Shown here piece by piece: positions 1 to 5,259 of a stretch of DNA of 5,259 bases. Every line of letters starts with the position of its first letter. Positions within the stretch are counted from its first letter, which is position 1. This stretch comes from Candidatus Atribacteria bacterium (GTDB taxonomy: Bacteria > Atribacterota > Phoenicimicrobiia > Phoenicimicrobiales > Stramentimicrobiaceae). The notes below the pieces were generated by a model that saw only the letters and a program-made list of their open reading frames with translations, was not told where the DNA came from and made no database searches. The DNA lies in assembly GCA_016934875.1 (NCBI GenBank), contig JAFGSC010000335.1, positions 1-5,259 of the forward strand, given 5' to 3'. The position numbers were made by a program, and so were the translations under genes.

Positions 1-1
1 C

Positions 2-1699
2 CGTGATATTTCATATTTAGTTGATCCTTTGGCAGAACGTTATATCTATCAATTTGGGCTTTATCAAAGAGAACCAGAATATAAATCAACATTACGAAAG
101 GGACATCTTAAGATTGAAATCATAGAAAAGATCAACGAAACTTCTATTGAGCAAATTATTGAACAGGTATTTTCCGAAAGAATCAAACGAAAAGCATTGG
201 ATAGTATAATCAAATTTAGCAGGAAACTAAATGCAAGAATGATTTTGTTGAAAGATACCCACGATAACAATAAAATATTGGGATTTGCTGCTGTGCATTG
301 GGTTCGGTCAAGTCTATTTTTTCATGAATTTGAGGATAATTATGTTTGTCAATTTATTAGAGATCACGCTACTGGTCGAACAATCGTTATTGATGGGATC
401 TATTCAACTGTATCCAAAAGTAAATATCAAGATATGAGAGATATAGAACAAATTATCCTCACGGAAGCTCTTACTTTCTGTGTTAGAAAAGATTATGATT
501 ATGCTGTATTTAAAAATATGATACCCGAAACTAATTCTTCCGAATTAATGGAAGCATTAAAACTGTTTGGGTTTTCGGCATTACCAGCCGTGAAGCAATC
601 TTATCCAAATTACCCTATCATGGTTGTCGATATCCGAAAACCAACCACGATTAGCTTAGACACAGAGACGTTGATTAAAGAGCCATTTAGTCAAAGTTTA
701 AAAGTTATTGAGACGATTCGTATGGTCCGAAGAAAACTTCAAAAAGCTATCACCCAATTATATCCTGGACATCTCCTCATACCTTTTAATATAGACATAA
801 TTAACCAATCGATTATTGAAAAAATTTGCTGGGAGAATGGAGTTTCTGCTGAACAAAGCAGTTCACAGGTATTGGGGCCATTAATGTGTGTACCTTTTGG
901 CAAGATTTTACATAAGATGGTAGTACCCAACACAGTCACCAAGTCATTGCACACCGACAAGATTTTCACACCAGATATGAAGCACTTTAAAATTGATTCC
1001 TTCGGCTATTATATGAGTTTAGAAAATCAAGTAAAAATGATTAAATCTTTTAATCGCCCAGTTTTACTAATCGATGACCTTCTTCACAAAGGCTATCGTT
1101 TAAAAGCATTAATTCCTCTTTTAAAAAGAGAAAACATTAAGGTGCATAAAATTATCGTTGGTTTGTTGTCTGGAAGAGGTAAAGAACTGGCTATGATTCA
1201 AAATCGTTCCGTTGATGGGGCTTATTTTATTCCAAATCTTAGAGTATGGTTTAACGAAAGTGATTTATATCCTTTTATTGGAGGGGATGGGTTATTTAGG
1301 CCTGAACCTGAACAGGGTCAATTGGTACGATCGATTAATATGATTCTTCCCTTCGCTTACCCGGTTTTTTTAAAAGATGTAAGCCAGGAAACAATATATC
1401 AGTTTTCAGAAACATGTATTGAGAATGCAATTCAGATTATAAAAATACTTGAGAAAGAATATCAGGCATTGTATCATCGAAAATTAACCCTAGGCCACCT
1501 TGGAGAAGTATGTCTGTATCCCCGTTACCCAGATCATGGGAAGTATTTAGATTACAATTTGTCAATGGCCACCTCTGTATATTTAGAAAATGATCTGGAA
1601 TTGCTTTATAGAATTTGGAAAGAAGGAGCAAAAGTAGACCATAAAGACATTCTGCTTTATCCAAATTCAAGGGAATTCAATGTGAGAAAGGAAGAATGA
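2..1699 (+). CDS. GNAT-like / phosphoribosyltransferase-like two-domain protein, 5' end outside window
   Basis: Function unknown. The frame is open to the left edge. A TTG at 29 is the first start-like codon, but it has no Shine-Dalgarno and the nine codons before it (RDISYLVDP) read as protein, so the true start is probably upstream. Numbering below counts that TTG as residue 1. Residues ~28-205 resemble an N-acetyltransferase (GNAT) fold: strands ARMILLKD...KILGFAAVHW (69-91) and TIVIDGIYSTVS (118-129), then a helix and DYAVFKN (157-163) and ELMEALKLFGFSALP (172-186). Residues ~245-405 resemble a type I phosphoribosyltransferase. The PRPP-loop-like motif VLLIDDLLHKGYR (345-357) has the hydrophobic run and paired Asp, but KGYR replaces the usual TGxT. 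The C-terminal ~150 residues include a Gly/Pro-rich stretch (418-426) and helices of no recognised family. The stop overlaps the next start by 4 bases, implying coupled translation. Both domain calls are by eye, and the enzymatic activity and substrate are unknown. Confidence 0.8.
   Translation, partial: RDISYLVDPLAERYIYQFGLYQREPEYKSTLRKGHLKIEIIEKINETSIEQIIEQVFSERIKRKALDSIIKFSRKLNARMILLKDTHDNNKILGFAAVHWVRSSLFFHEFEDNYVCQFIRDHATGRTIVIDGIYSTVSKSKYQDMRDIEQIILTEALTFCVRKDYDYAVFKNMIPETNSSELMEALKLFGFSALPAVKQSYPNYPIMVVDIRKPTTISLDTETLIKEPFSQSLKVIETIRMVRRKLQKAITQLYPGHLLIPFNIDIINQSIIEKICWENGVSAEQSSSQVLGPLMCVPFGKILHKMVVPNTVTKSLHTDKIFTPDMKHFKIDSFGYYMSLENQVKMIKSFNRPVLLIDDLLHKGYRLKALIPLLKRENIKVHKIIVGLLSGRGKELAMIQNRSVDGAYFIPNLRVWFNESDLYPFIGGDGLFRPEPEQGQLVRSINMILPFAYPVFLKDVSQETIYQFSETCIENAIQIIKILEKEYQALYHRKLTLGHLGEVCLYPRYPDHGKYLDYNLSMATSVYLENDLELLYRIWKEGAKVDHKDILLYPNSREFNVRKEE
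1685..1694 (+). promoter_or_regulatory. Ribosome binding site for the LDH-like gene
   Basis: AGAAAGGA at 1685-1692 matches eight consecutive bases of the 16S-complementary sequence. It lies inside the last codons of the upstream gene. Two adjacent ATGs follow, at 1696 and 1699. The second is better spaced from the GGA core (6 bases rather than 3), while the first gives the classic ATGA stop/start overlap. The proteins differ by one Met. Confidence 0.6.
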
Positions 1700-2973
1700 T
1701 GATTTACTATAATCAATTCCAAAGGAAGTTATTTTTTTCCGATTTGAAAATTAATGATTTACCCTGTATTGATCCGAGGAAAATACCCTTTGATGAAATT
1801 GAATCTTTTTTTTATTTATTCAGAGGGAATTGGCTAGAAAAAAATTCCTTGGCTACTCTTATTCATCCTGATCAGATATCGGGAAAGAGAGAGCAATTGA
1901 ATATCTTGCAAAAGATTGAGAGTACGAGTGATGTCTTTGCGACGTTTCCTGAATGGATTAAGGAAAAGATTAGGAATCGACAGGTAGGGATTTGTAATTG
2001 TGACTGTCCCCATTGGAAAGAGCGACTGGAATGGACAGTTCCAGAGCAGTGGACCATAAATATTGTAGGACTGGGAAATGTTGGAGGTACTTTATTAACC
2101 GGTTTACGATTATTAGGAGATGAAAAGATTAACATGATTGGTATCTTTGATACCAATGAGAATTTAGTATCCAGATGGGAACAAGAAATAAATCAAGTGA
2201 TCGATTGCTCATATCAGAGGAAATTGCCCAGGGTGAAGATCCTGCAGTCCGATATGATCTTTCAAGCAGATATCGTGGTATTTTGTGTATCCGTTGGTGT
2301 ACCCCCTTTAGGCTCAGAAGTTCAAGATGTCAGGATGTATCAGTTAAAGGCAAATTCGAAGTTGATCAATTATTATGCTCAAGTAGCCAGGAAAGTCAAT
2401 TATCAAGGTATGTTCGCTATTGTTTCTGACCCAGTGGATTTGTTATGTCAAAGCGCTTTTTTATCAAGCAATCGCAATGAAAATGGTGAACTGGATGGAA
2501 AGGGGCTTGCCGCAGACCAAATTAGAGGTTTTGGTTTAGGGGTAATGCACGGTCGTGTAGCTTATTATGCAGAACAAGATGATAAAACCAGACATTATCT
2601 TAAAAAAGGACGTGTGTTTGGACCCCATGGGGATGGACTACAGGTTACGGATGATATCGACAGTTATCATCCTGAACTCTCTTCATTATTAGCGAAAAAA
2701 GCATTGAATGCGAATATGGAATTAAGGAAAATTGGTTATAAACCGTATGTTGCACCGGCATTATCTTCAGGTGTATTTTCACTGTTAGCTCTAATGAATG
2801 GACAGTTCCATTATAGTGCTGGATTTCTTGGAGGTATTTTCTGGGGTTCGAAGAACCGTCAAACACCTGTAGGGATAGAATGGGAACAGCTCAATTTTTC
2901 ACAGGACTTGGCTATTAAATTATATGAAAGTTATGAAAATCTGAAAAAACAGGCAAAAAATCTAGAGATATAG
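1696..2973 (+). CDS. Lactate/malate dehydrogenase-like NAD-binding protein with an N-terminal extension
   Basis: 425 residues, against about 310-330 for a standard LDH or MDH. The excess is an N-terminal region of ~118 residues with a cysteine cluster, CNCDC (C100, C102, C104). A Rossmann fold follows: NIVGLGNVGG at 122-131, then IGIFDTN with D152 where NAD-specific enzymes bind the adenine ribose. Later segments fit the LDH family in order: VSVGVPPLG (198-206), VSDPVDLL (243-250), GFGLGVMHGR (278-287), GPHGDG (309-314) and a C-terminal part ending in a long helix. By manual alignment to classical LDH numbering, R109 (R213 here), R171 (R287) and H195 (H311) are kept. N140 is Asp (D245), and the catalytic partner D168 is Met (M284). 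The fold call is strong. Ordinary 2-hydroxyacid dehydrogenase activity is doubtful, so I give no gene symbol. The gene overlaps the GNAT/PRTase-like gene by 4 bases, suggesting a shared pathway. ATG 1699 is an equally good start. Confidence 0.85.
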   Translation: MMIYYNQFQRKLFFSDLKINDLPCIDPRKIPFDEIESFFYLFRGNWLEKNSLATLIHPDQISGKREQLNILQKIESTSDVFATFPEWIKEKIRNRQVGICNCDCPHWKERLEWTVPEQWTINIVGLGNVGGTLLTGLRLLGDEKINMIGIFDTNENLVSRWEQEINQVIDCSYQRKLPRVKILQSDMIFQADIVVFCVSVGVPPLGSEVQDVRMYQLKANSKLINYYAQVARKVNYQGMFAIVSDPVDLLCQSAFLSSNRNENGELDGKGLAADQIRGFGLGVMHGRVAYYAEQDDKTRHYLKKGRVFGPHGDGLQVTDDIDSYHPELSSLLAKKALNANMELRKIGYKPYVAPALSSGVFSLLALMNGQFHYSAGFLGGIFWGSKNRQTPVGIEWEQLNFSQDLAIKLYESYENLKKQAKNLEI

Positions 2974-3056
2974 AAAAATATTTATCTTAATTTTTATTAC
3001 CGGGAAAAGTGTCCCTTGAATTCATGGCATCGTAGGTCCAGAAACAACTAATATTC

Positions 3057-3085
3057 TTGGGGTGGTAATATTAAAAGAATATATT
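3057..3085 (+). promoter_or_regulatory. Candidate sigma-A promoter upstream of pncA, overlapped by an inverted repeat
   Basis: TTGGGG (3057-3062) and TATATT (3080-3085) are separated by 17 bases. The -10 matches consensus at 5 of 6 positions, but the -35 matches only at TTG. The inverted repeat ATATTCTT (3051-3058) / AAGAATAT (3075-3082), a perfect 8-base match with a 16-base spacer, touches both elements, as an operator would. AT-rich sequence gives such matches by chance fairly often. Confidence 0.3.
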
Positions 3086-3102
3086 TATGAAAAGTAGTAA
3101 AA

Positions 3103-3126
3103 TTTAGGATGAATATTTGTCCTGAA
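3103..3126 (+). promoter_or_regulatory. Candidate hairpin in the pncA leader
   Basis: As RNA, 3103-3112 can pair with 3117-3126 in a 10-pair stem (three of them G-U) around a 4-base AUAU loop, with an AGGA/UCCU core. It is not followed by a U tract, so it is not an intrinsic terminator. It could be a leader structure of unknown role or chance pairing. It matches no riboswitch class I recognise. Confidence 0.25.
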
Positions 3127-3131
3127 GGAGC

Positions 3132-3146
3132 AATTTGAAACAAATT
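3132..3146 (+). promoter_or_regulatory. 15-base perfect palindrome, operator-like
   Basis: AATTTGAAACAAATT is two 6-base arms around AAA, ending 15 bases before the pncA Shine-Dalgarno. Its size and symmetry suit a dimeric repressor site. I cannot assign a regulator: it is not a clear Rex, Fnr, PerR or CcpA box. AT-rich arms lower its significance. Confidence 0.25.
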
Positions 3147-3160
3147 TTGGTATTAGAATA

Positions 3161-3166
3161 AAGGAG
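3161..3166 (+). promoter_or_regulatory. Ribosome binding site that sets the pncA start
   Basis: AAGGAG ends one base before the first ATG (3168), which is too close for initiation there. It ends 7 bases before the second in-frame ATG (3174), which is ideal. The site therefore selects 3174. Confidence 0.8.
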
Positions 3167-3173
3167 AATGAAA

Positions 3174-3719
3174 ATGAAAGCTTTATTAATTGTCGATGTT
3201 CAGAATGATTTCGTGTCAGGTGGTTCCCTGGCAGTAGAAGATGCAGAGCAAGTCATTCCGACCATCAATAAGGTAATGGATTATTTTGATTTAGTAATGG
3301 CATCAAAAGACTGGCATCCTGCCGAATCTGAACATTTTAAAAAATGGCCTGTTCACTGTGTATCTGAAAGCAAGGGGGCTGATTTTCACCCTGATCTTCA
3401 TCAGGATAAGATTAATCAAGTTTTTTATAAGGGGACAGGGAAAAAGGATGATGGTTATTCTGCCTTTGAAGCAACCAATATGAACTTTTTAAGTTTTTTA
3501 AAAGATAAAGGGGTAAAGGACCTTTATATTTGCGGTATTGCCTTGGAATTTTGTGTAAAATCTTCTGCTTTAGATGCAATAAAAGGAGGATTAAACGTTT
3601 ATCTTATTCGTGATGCAATTGCTACATTTTCGAAAGATTCAAAGGAAATAGAAGCGGAATATGATAAAATGAAAAACGAGGGTGCAACCATCGTACTATC
3701 AAAACAAATCATTGATTAA
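3174..3719 (+). CDS. pncA: Nicotinamidase (isochorismatase-like hydrolase superfamily)
   Basis: Cytosolic enzyme that hydrolyses nicotinamide to nicotinate and ammonia, feeding the NAD salvage (Preiss-Handler) route. The 181 residues from ATG 3174 match the usual size of short bacterial PncA. The catalytic triad is visible: D8 in LLIVDVQNDF, K86 in FYKGTGK and the nucleophile C127 in GIALEFCVKSSA, with the conserved segment before the cysteine that forms the oxyanion site. Metal-site residues are in the expected place: D46 and H48 in SKDWHPA, then H54 and H61 (WPVHC). SKGADFHPDL (66-75) also fits the family. A related amidohydrolase of this superfamily is possible, but DWHP plus WPVHC strongly favours nicotinamidase. 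No pncB or other NAD gene is visible nearby. A 194-base leader with several inverted repeats precedes it, and a small gene of unknown function follows after 61 bases. Confidence 0.93.
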   Translation: MKALLIVDVQNDFVSGGSLAVEDAEQVIPTINKVMDYFDLVMASKDWHPAESEHFKKWPVHCVSESKGADFHPDLHQDKINQVFYKGTGKKDDGYSAFEATNMNFLSFLKDKGVKDLYICGIALEFCVKSSALDAIKGGLNVYLIRDAIATFSKDSKEIEAEYDKMKNEGATIVLSKQIID

Positions 3720-3725
3720 TCTTGA

Positions 3726-3765
3726 TGATTCTATTGATTCGTATTTCATTGTGATTCTAATTGAT
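3726..3765 (+). repeat. Short imperfect direct repeat after pncA
   Basis: TGATTCTATTGAT (3726-3738) recurs as TGATTCTAATTGAT (3752-3765), differing by one inserted A, with start points 26 bases apart. It fills most of the gap between pncA and the next gene. No function is evident. It could be a protein-binding pair or local duplication. Confidence 0.4.
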
Positions 3766-3768
3766 CCT

Positions 3769-3777
3769 GAGGTGATC
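3769..3777 (+). promoter_or_regulatory. Strong ribosome binding site that sets a GTG start
   Basis: GAGGTGATC is a nine-base match to the 16S 3' end complement. GAGG ends 8 bases before GTG 3781. In-frame GTGs at 3682, 3751 and 3772 lack such a site, so 3781 is the best start for the following gene. Confidence 0.7.
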
Positions 3778-3780
3778 CAT

Positions 3781-4236
3781 GTGAATAAGAATAACCAGAA
3801 AGATGTAGAAAAATATTGGAAAGACAAGGAGCAAGAACTTGGTGAAACGATCAAGGGAAAAGATATCAGTGAATATGTCAGTGGCTATCAAGGGGTTACC
3901 GAAAAAACTTGGGGACTTTTGTATTATTCAGATAGCTCTTTTTATTTCCAGACTTTCCCAAGAAGAAATTGGTTGATCTCTTTATTAAAAGGGGAACCAA
4001 GTGAAGATTCCGGAAAAACGATGAACTTTTATATTCGATGGGACGATGTCTTTCAAATTGATATTCCAGCGAAAAAAAGTATGATTTCAAATATTTTTTT
4101 ACCCCCTGATTATCGGGTTTTTATTCAATACAAAATAAATAACCAACAGGGTACCTTGGTCTTGGTTATGTATTCGAAAGAGAGCAGGGAAAAATTTCTG
4201 AAATTTTACCATGGCATTAAGAATGAATCACATTAA
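3781..4236 (+). CDS. Uncharacterised 151-residue protein, possible PH/GRAM-like fold
   Basis: I do not recognise the family. Starting at GTG 3781, it encodes a soluble protein with no signal peptide or membrane segment. It opens with a charged, probably helical stretch (residues ~3-30, VEKYWKDKEQELGE). Alternating hydrophobic strands follow: WGLLYYSDSSFYFQTF (44-59), MNFYIRWDDVFQIDIP (81-96), YRVFIQYKI (111-119) and GTLVLVMYS (124-132). It closes with a helix, SREKFLKFYHGI (135-146). Strands capped by a C-terminal helix, with a W-D-D-V segment in the middle, resemble bacterial PH or GRAM-like domains, but this is inference from pattern alone. It lies 61 bases after pncA with no visible terminator between, so co-transcription is likely. 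A longer form from GTG 3682 would overlap pncA and is less likely. Confidence 0.75.
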   Translation: MNKNNQKDVEKYWKDKEQELGETIKGKDISEYVSGYQGVTEKTWGLLYYSDSSFYFQTFPRRNWLISLLKGEPSEDSGKTMNFYIRWDDVFQIDIPAKKSMISNIFLPPDYRVFIQYKINNQQGTLVLVMYSKESREKFLKFYHGIKNESH

Positions 4237-4305
4237 GCTTTCATTGGAAATTTATTCGGTTCGTTATCTGGATGATTTTTAAGTACCTCCAAACTTATCT
4301 ATTAC

Positions 4306-4311
4306 TATGAT
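4306..4311 (+). promoter_or_regulatory. Possible -10 element upstream of yigZ
   Basis: TATGAT matches the -10 consensus at 5 of 6 positions and lies 42 bases before the yigZ start. No convincing -35 is found 16-18 bases upstream and there is no TG extension, so this is only a weak candidate. The rest of the 117-base gap (4237-4353) shows no terminator or other signal I can support. Confidence 0.2.
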
Positions 4312-4353
4312 ATAGAAAAATCAATAATATTTTAAAGGGCCAGAATTGTACTC

Positions 4354-5013
4354 ATGGAGACTACAAGACAATTTCAAACGATTAAGCATACTTTCCAGAT
4401 AAGGCATGTCATTCAAAAAAGCCGTTTTATTGCATCGGCACAGGAAGTTAAAAATGAAGATGAGTCAAGGTATTTTTTAAAATTAACCATCAAAAATTTT
4501 CCAGATGCGACACATCATTGTTGGGCTTATCGGTTGGGAAACGGAGATCATGAAATCTCTCATTATTCAGATGACGGCGAGCCGGCCAATTCAGCTGGTC
4601 CGCCTATATTGCAGGCAATCATGCACGAAGATGTAACAAATGTCATGATTGTCGTTGCACGTTATTTTGGTGGGAAGAAATTAGGTATAAGCGGCTTAAT
4701 CCAAGCTTATAGAAATATAGCCTTAGAATTGCTGAAAAAAGTAGGAAAGAAGAAGATGATTCCGCTGAGGGAATTTAACCTGGATAATATTGACTATCAA
4801 TATTTGGGTAAGATACTTCAGTCCCTTGAAAGTCATTCCGGGCACATTCTGAATATTGAATATGGACAGAAAGTTAAATTGTCAGTAGATCTACCTGAGC
4901 ACTTGGAGCATTGGATGATTCAAATGTTTGATAATTTAACCCGGGGGAGCGGTAATATTTATTTAGGCGAAATAAAATGGTGCGATTCGGATGACATCAG
5001 GTATGGAGGTTAG
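4354..5013 (+). CDS. yigZ: YigZ / IMPACT (UPF0029) family protein
   Basis: 219 residues, close to the usual 200-220 for bacterial YigZ. The N-terminal UPF0029/Impact domain shows the family blocks in order: KSRFIA (22-27), HHCWAYR (54-60), SDDGEPANSAGPPIL (72-86) and VVARYFGGKKLGISGLIQAY (100-119). The C-terminal ~75 residues (about 137-210) fit the DUF1949 domain, a ferredoxin-like alpha/beta unit. The family is widespread and related to eukaryotic IMPACT, a regulator of the Gcn2 kinase. The bacterial role is not well established; nucleic acid or ribosome-related functions have been suggested from structure. The expected TAGxPIL is SAGPPIL here, a mild variation. ATG 4354 is the only sensible start. 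Its Shine-Dalgarno is poor: AAAGGG (4334-4339) lies 14 bases away, suggesting modest translation. The neighbouring genes give no functional hint. Confidence 0.93.
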   Translation: METTRQFQTIKHTFQIRHVIQKSRFIASAQEVKNEDESRYFLKLTIKNFPDATHHCWAYRLGNGDHEISHYSDDGEPANSAGPPILQAIMHEDVTNVMIVVARYFGGKKLGISGLIQAYRNIALELLKKVGKKKMIPLREFNLDNIDYQYLGKILQSLESHSGHILNIEYGQKVKLSVDLPEHLEHWMIQMFDNLTRGSGNIYLGEIKWCDSDDIRYGG

Positions 5014-5086
5014 GATTATAAGACCCGAACTTATTATTAATCATCTTGTGATTTTGAGACATGGATTAAAAATAGATCGGTCGCAC

Positions 5087-5103
5087 AGCCGTGGAAGGCT
5101 TTT
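5087..5103 (+). terminator. Weak candidate terminator after yigZ
   Basis: AGCC (5087-5090) pairs with GGCT (5097-5100) around a six-base loop, followed immediately by TTT. A four-pair stem and such a short U run are below the usual strength of intrinsic terminators. It is listed because no better candidate lies between yigZ and the flavodoxin-like gene. Confidence 0.18.
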
Positions 5104-5127
5104 GTAGAAAAGTATCAAAGATAGATT

Positions 5128-5133
5128 GGATGG
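5128..5133 (+). promoter_or_regulatory. Ribosome binding site of the flavodoxin-like gene
   Basis: GGATGG ends 7 bases before ATG 5141. It is only a partial Shine-Dalgarno match but is well placed. The overlapping ATG at 5130 is out of frame with the flavodoxin reading frame, so 5141 is chosen. Confidence 0.45.
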
Positions 5134-5140
5134 TATAGAA

Positions 5141-5259
5141 ATGAAGATTTTTGTCGTTTATTTTTCAAGGTCTGGAAAAACCAGAAAGTTAGCAGAACAA
5201 ATCAATCAAAAAATTCCCTCTGACCTGGAGGAAATTAAAGACCATATGAACCGGAAAGG
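5141..5259 (+). CDS. Flavodoxin-like protein, 3' end outside window
   Basis: Only the first 39 full codons are in the window. The start, MKIFVVYFSRSGKTRKLAEQ, is the first strand, phosphate-binding loop and first helix of a flavodoxin fold. The loop SRSGKTRK corresponds to the S/T-x-T/S-G-x-T segment that holds the FMN phosphate, and LAEQINQKI continues the helix. DLEEIKDHMNRK follows, where family members run into their second strand. It could be a short-chain flavodoxin or a flavodoxin-domain NAD(P)H oxidoreductase; the visible part cannot decide. It would act in the cytosol as an FMN electron carrier or reductase. The 127-base gap after yigZ allows its own promoter, but I find no convincing one. 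Confidence 0.8.
   Translation, partial: MKIFVVYFSRSGKTRKLAEQINQKIPSDLEEIKDHMNRK

Noticed and set aside
29..31. TTG at 29 as the true start of the first gene
   Set aside because: No Shine-Dalgarno precedes it, and the frame stays open with protein-like codons to the window edge, so the gene is better read as truncated at the left.
1872..2156. 94-codon minus-strand frame opposite the LDH-like gene, and similar shorter ones opposite the other genes
   Set aside because: All lie antisense to well-supported genes, have no family resemblance and are expected shadows in AT-rich coding sequence.
2175..2429. 84-codon + strand frame inside the LDH-like gene
   Set aside because: It lies wholly within a gene with clear family motifs in another frame, and its own translation shows no recognisable domain.
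3002..3015. GGGA/TCCC hairpin as a terminator of the LDH-like gene
   Set aside because: The stem is only four pairs and no U tract follows. The AGATA/TATCT pairing at 2966-2987 is followed by U-rich sequence but is too weak and AT-only.
3168..3170. ATG 3168 as the pncA start
   Set aside because: It is one base from the AAGGAG site. ATG 3174 has proper spacing and yields the standard MKALLIVDVQ start with the catalytic Asp at position 8.
3682..3780. N-terminal extension of the 151-residue protein from GTG 3682
   Set aside because: It would overlap pncA and has no Shine-Dalgarno, whereas GTG 3781 has a nine-base match at the right distance.
4222..4245. AATGAA/TTCATT inverted repeat around the stop of the 151-residue gene as a terminator
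   Set aside because: Six AT-rich pairs around a 12-base loop with no U tract; not a credible intrinsic terminator.
5039..5053. AATCA/TGATT inverted repeat after yigZ
   Set aside because: Five weak pairs with no U run beyond four T; likely chance.

Overview
The window is AT-rich (roughly one third G+C by eye). It has purine-rich Shine-Dalgarno sites matching the AGAAAGGAGGTGATC 16S 3' end, closely packed same-strand genes, and one likely GTG start. This fits a low-GC Bacillota; a clostridial or Peptococcaceae-like host is a guess. All six supported genes lie on the + strand. I see no tRNA, rRNA, CRISPR array, insertion sequence or attachment site.

Region 1 (2-2973) holds two genes overlapping by 4 bases (ATGA). 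The first is cut by the left edge. It encodes a large protein with a GNAT-like N-terminal half and a type I phosphoribosyltransferase-like domain in its second half. The second encodes a lactate/malate-dehydrogenase-fold protein with a ~120-residue N-terminal extension carrying a C-x-C-x-C cluster. By manual alignment it has lost the catalytic Asp while keeping the catalytic His and both substrate-binding Args. This coupled pair is the least explained and most interesting part of the window.

Region 2 (2974-3167) is a ~194-base non-coding stretch with several inverted repeats and one plausible promoter. It precedes pncA (nicotinamidase, NAD salvage). pncA is followed after 61 bases, with no visible terminator, by an unrecognised 151-residue protein whose shape suggests a small PH/GRAM-like beta-rich domain.

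Region 3 (4237-5259) holds a YigZ/IMPACT-family gene and, after a 127-base gap, the first ~40 codons of a flavodoxin-like gene that runs off the right edge.

The genes do not form one obvious pathway. The first pair looks like a translationally coupled unit. pncA and the small downstream gene are probably co-transcribed. The yigZ and flavodoxin genes look like ordinary housekeeping neighbours. The product calls for pncA and yigZ are firm; the function of the first pair is unknown.
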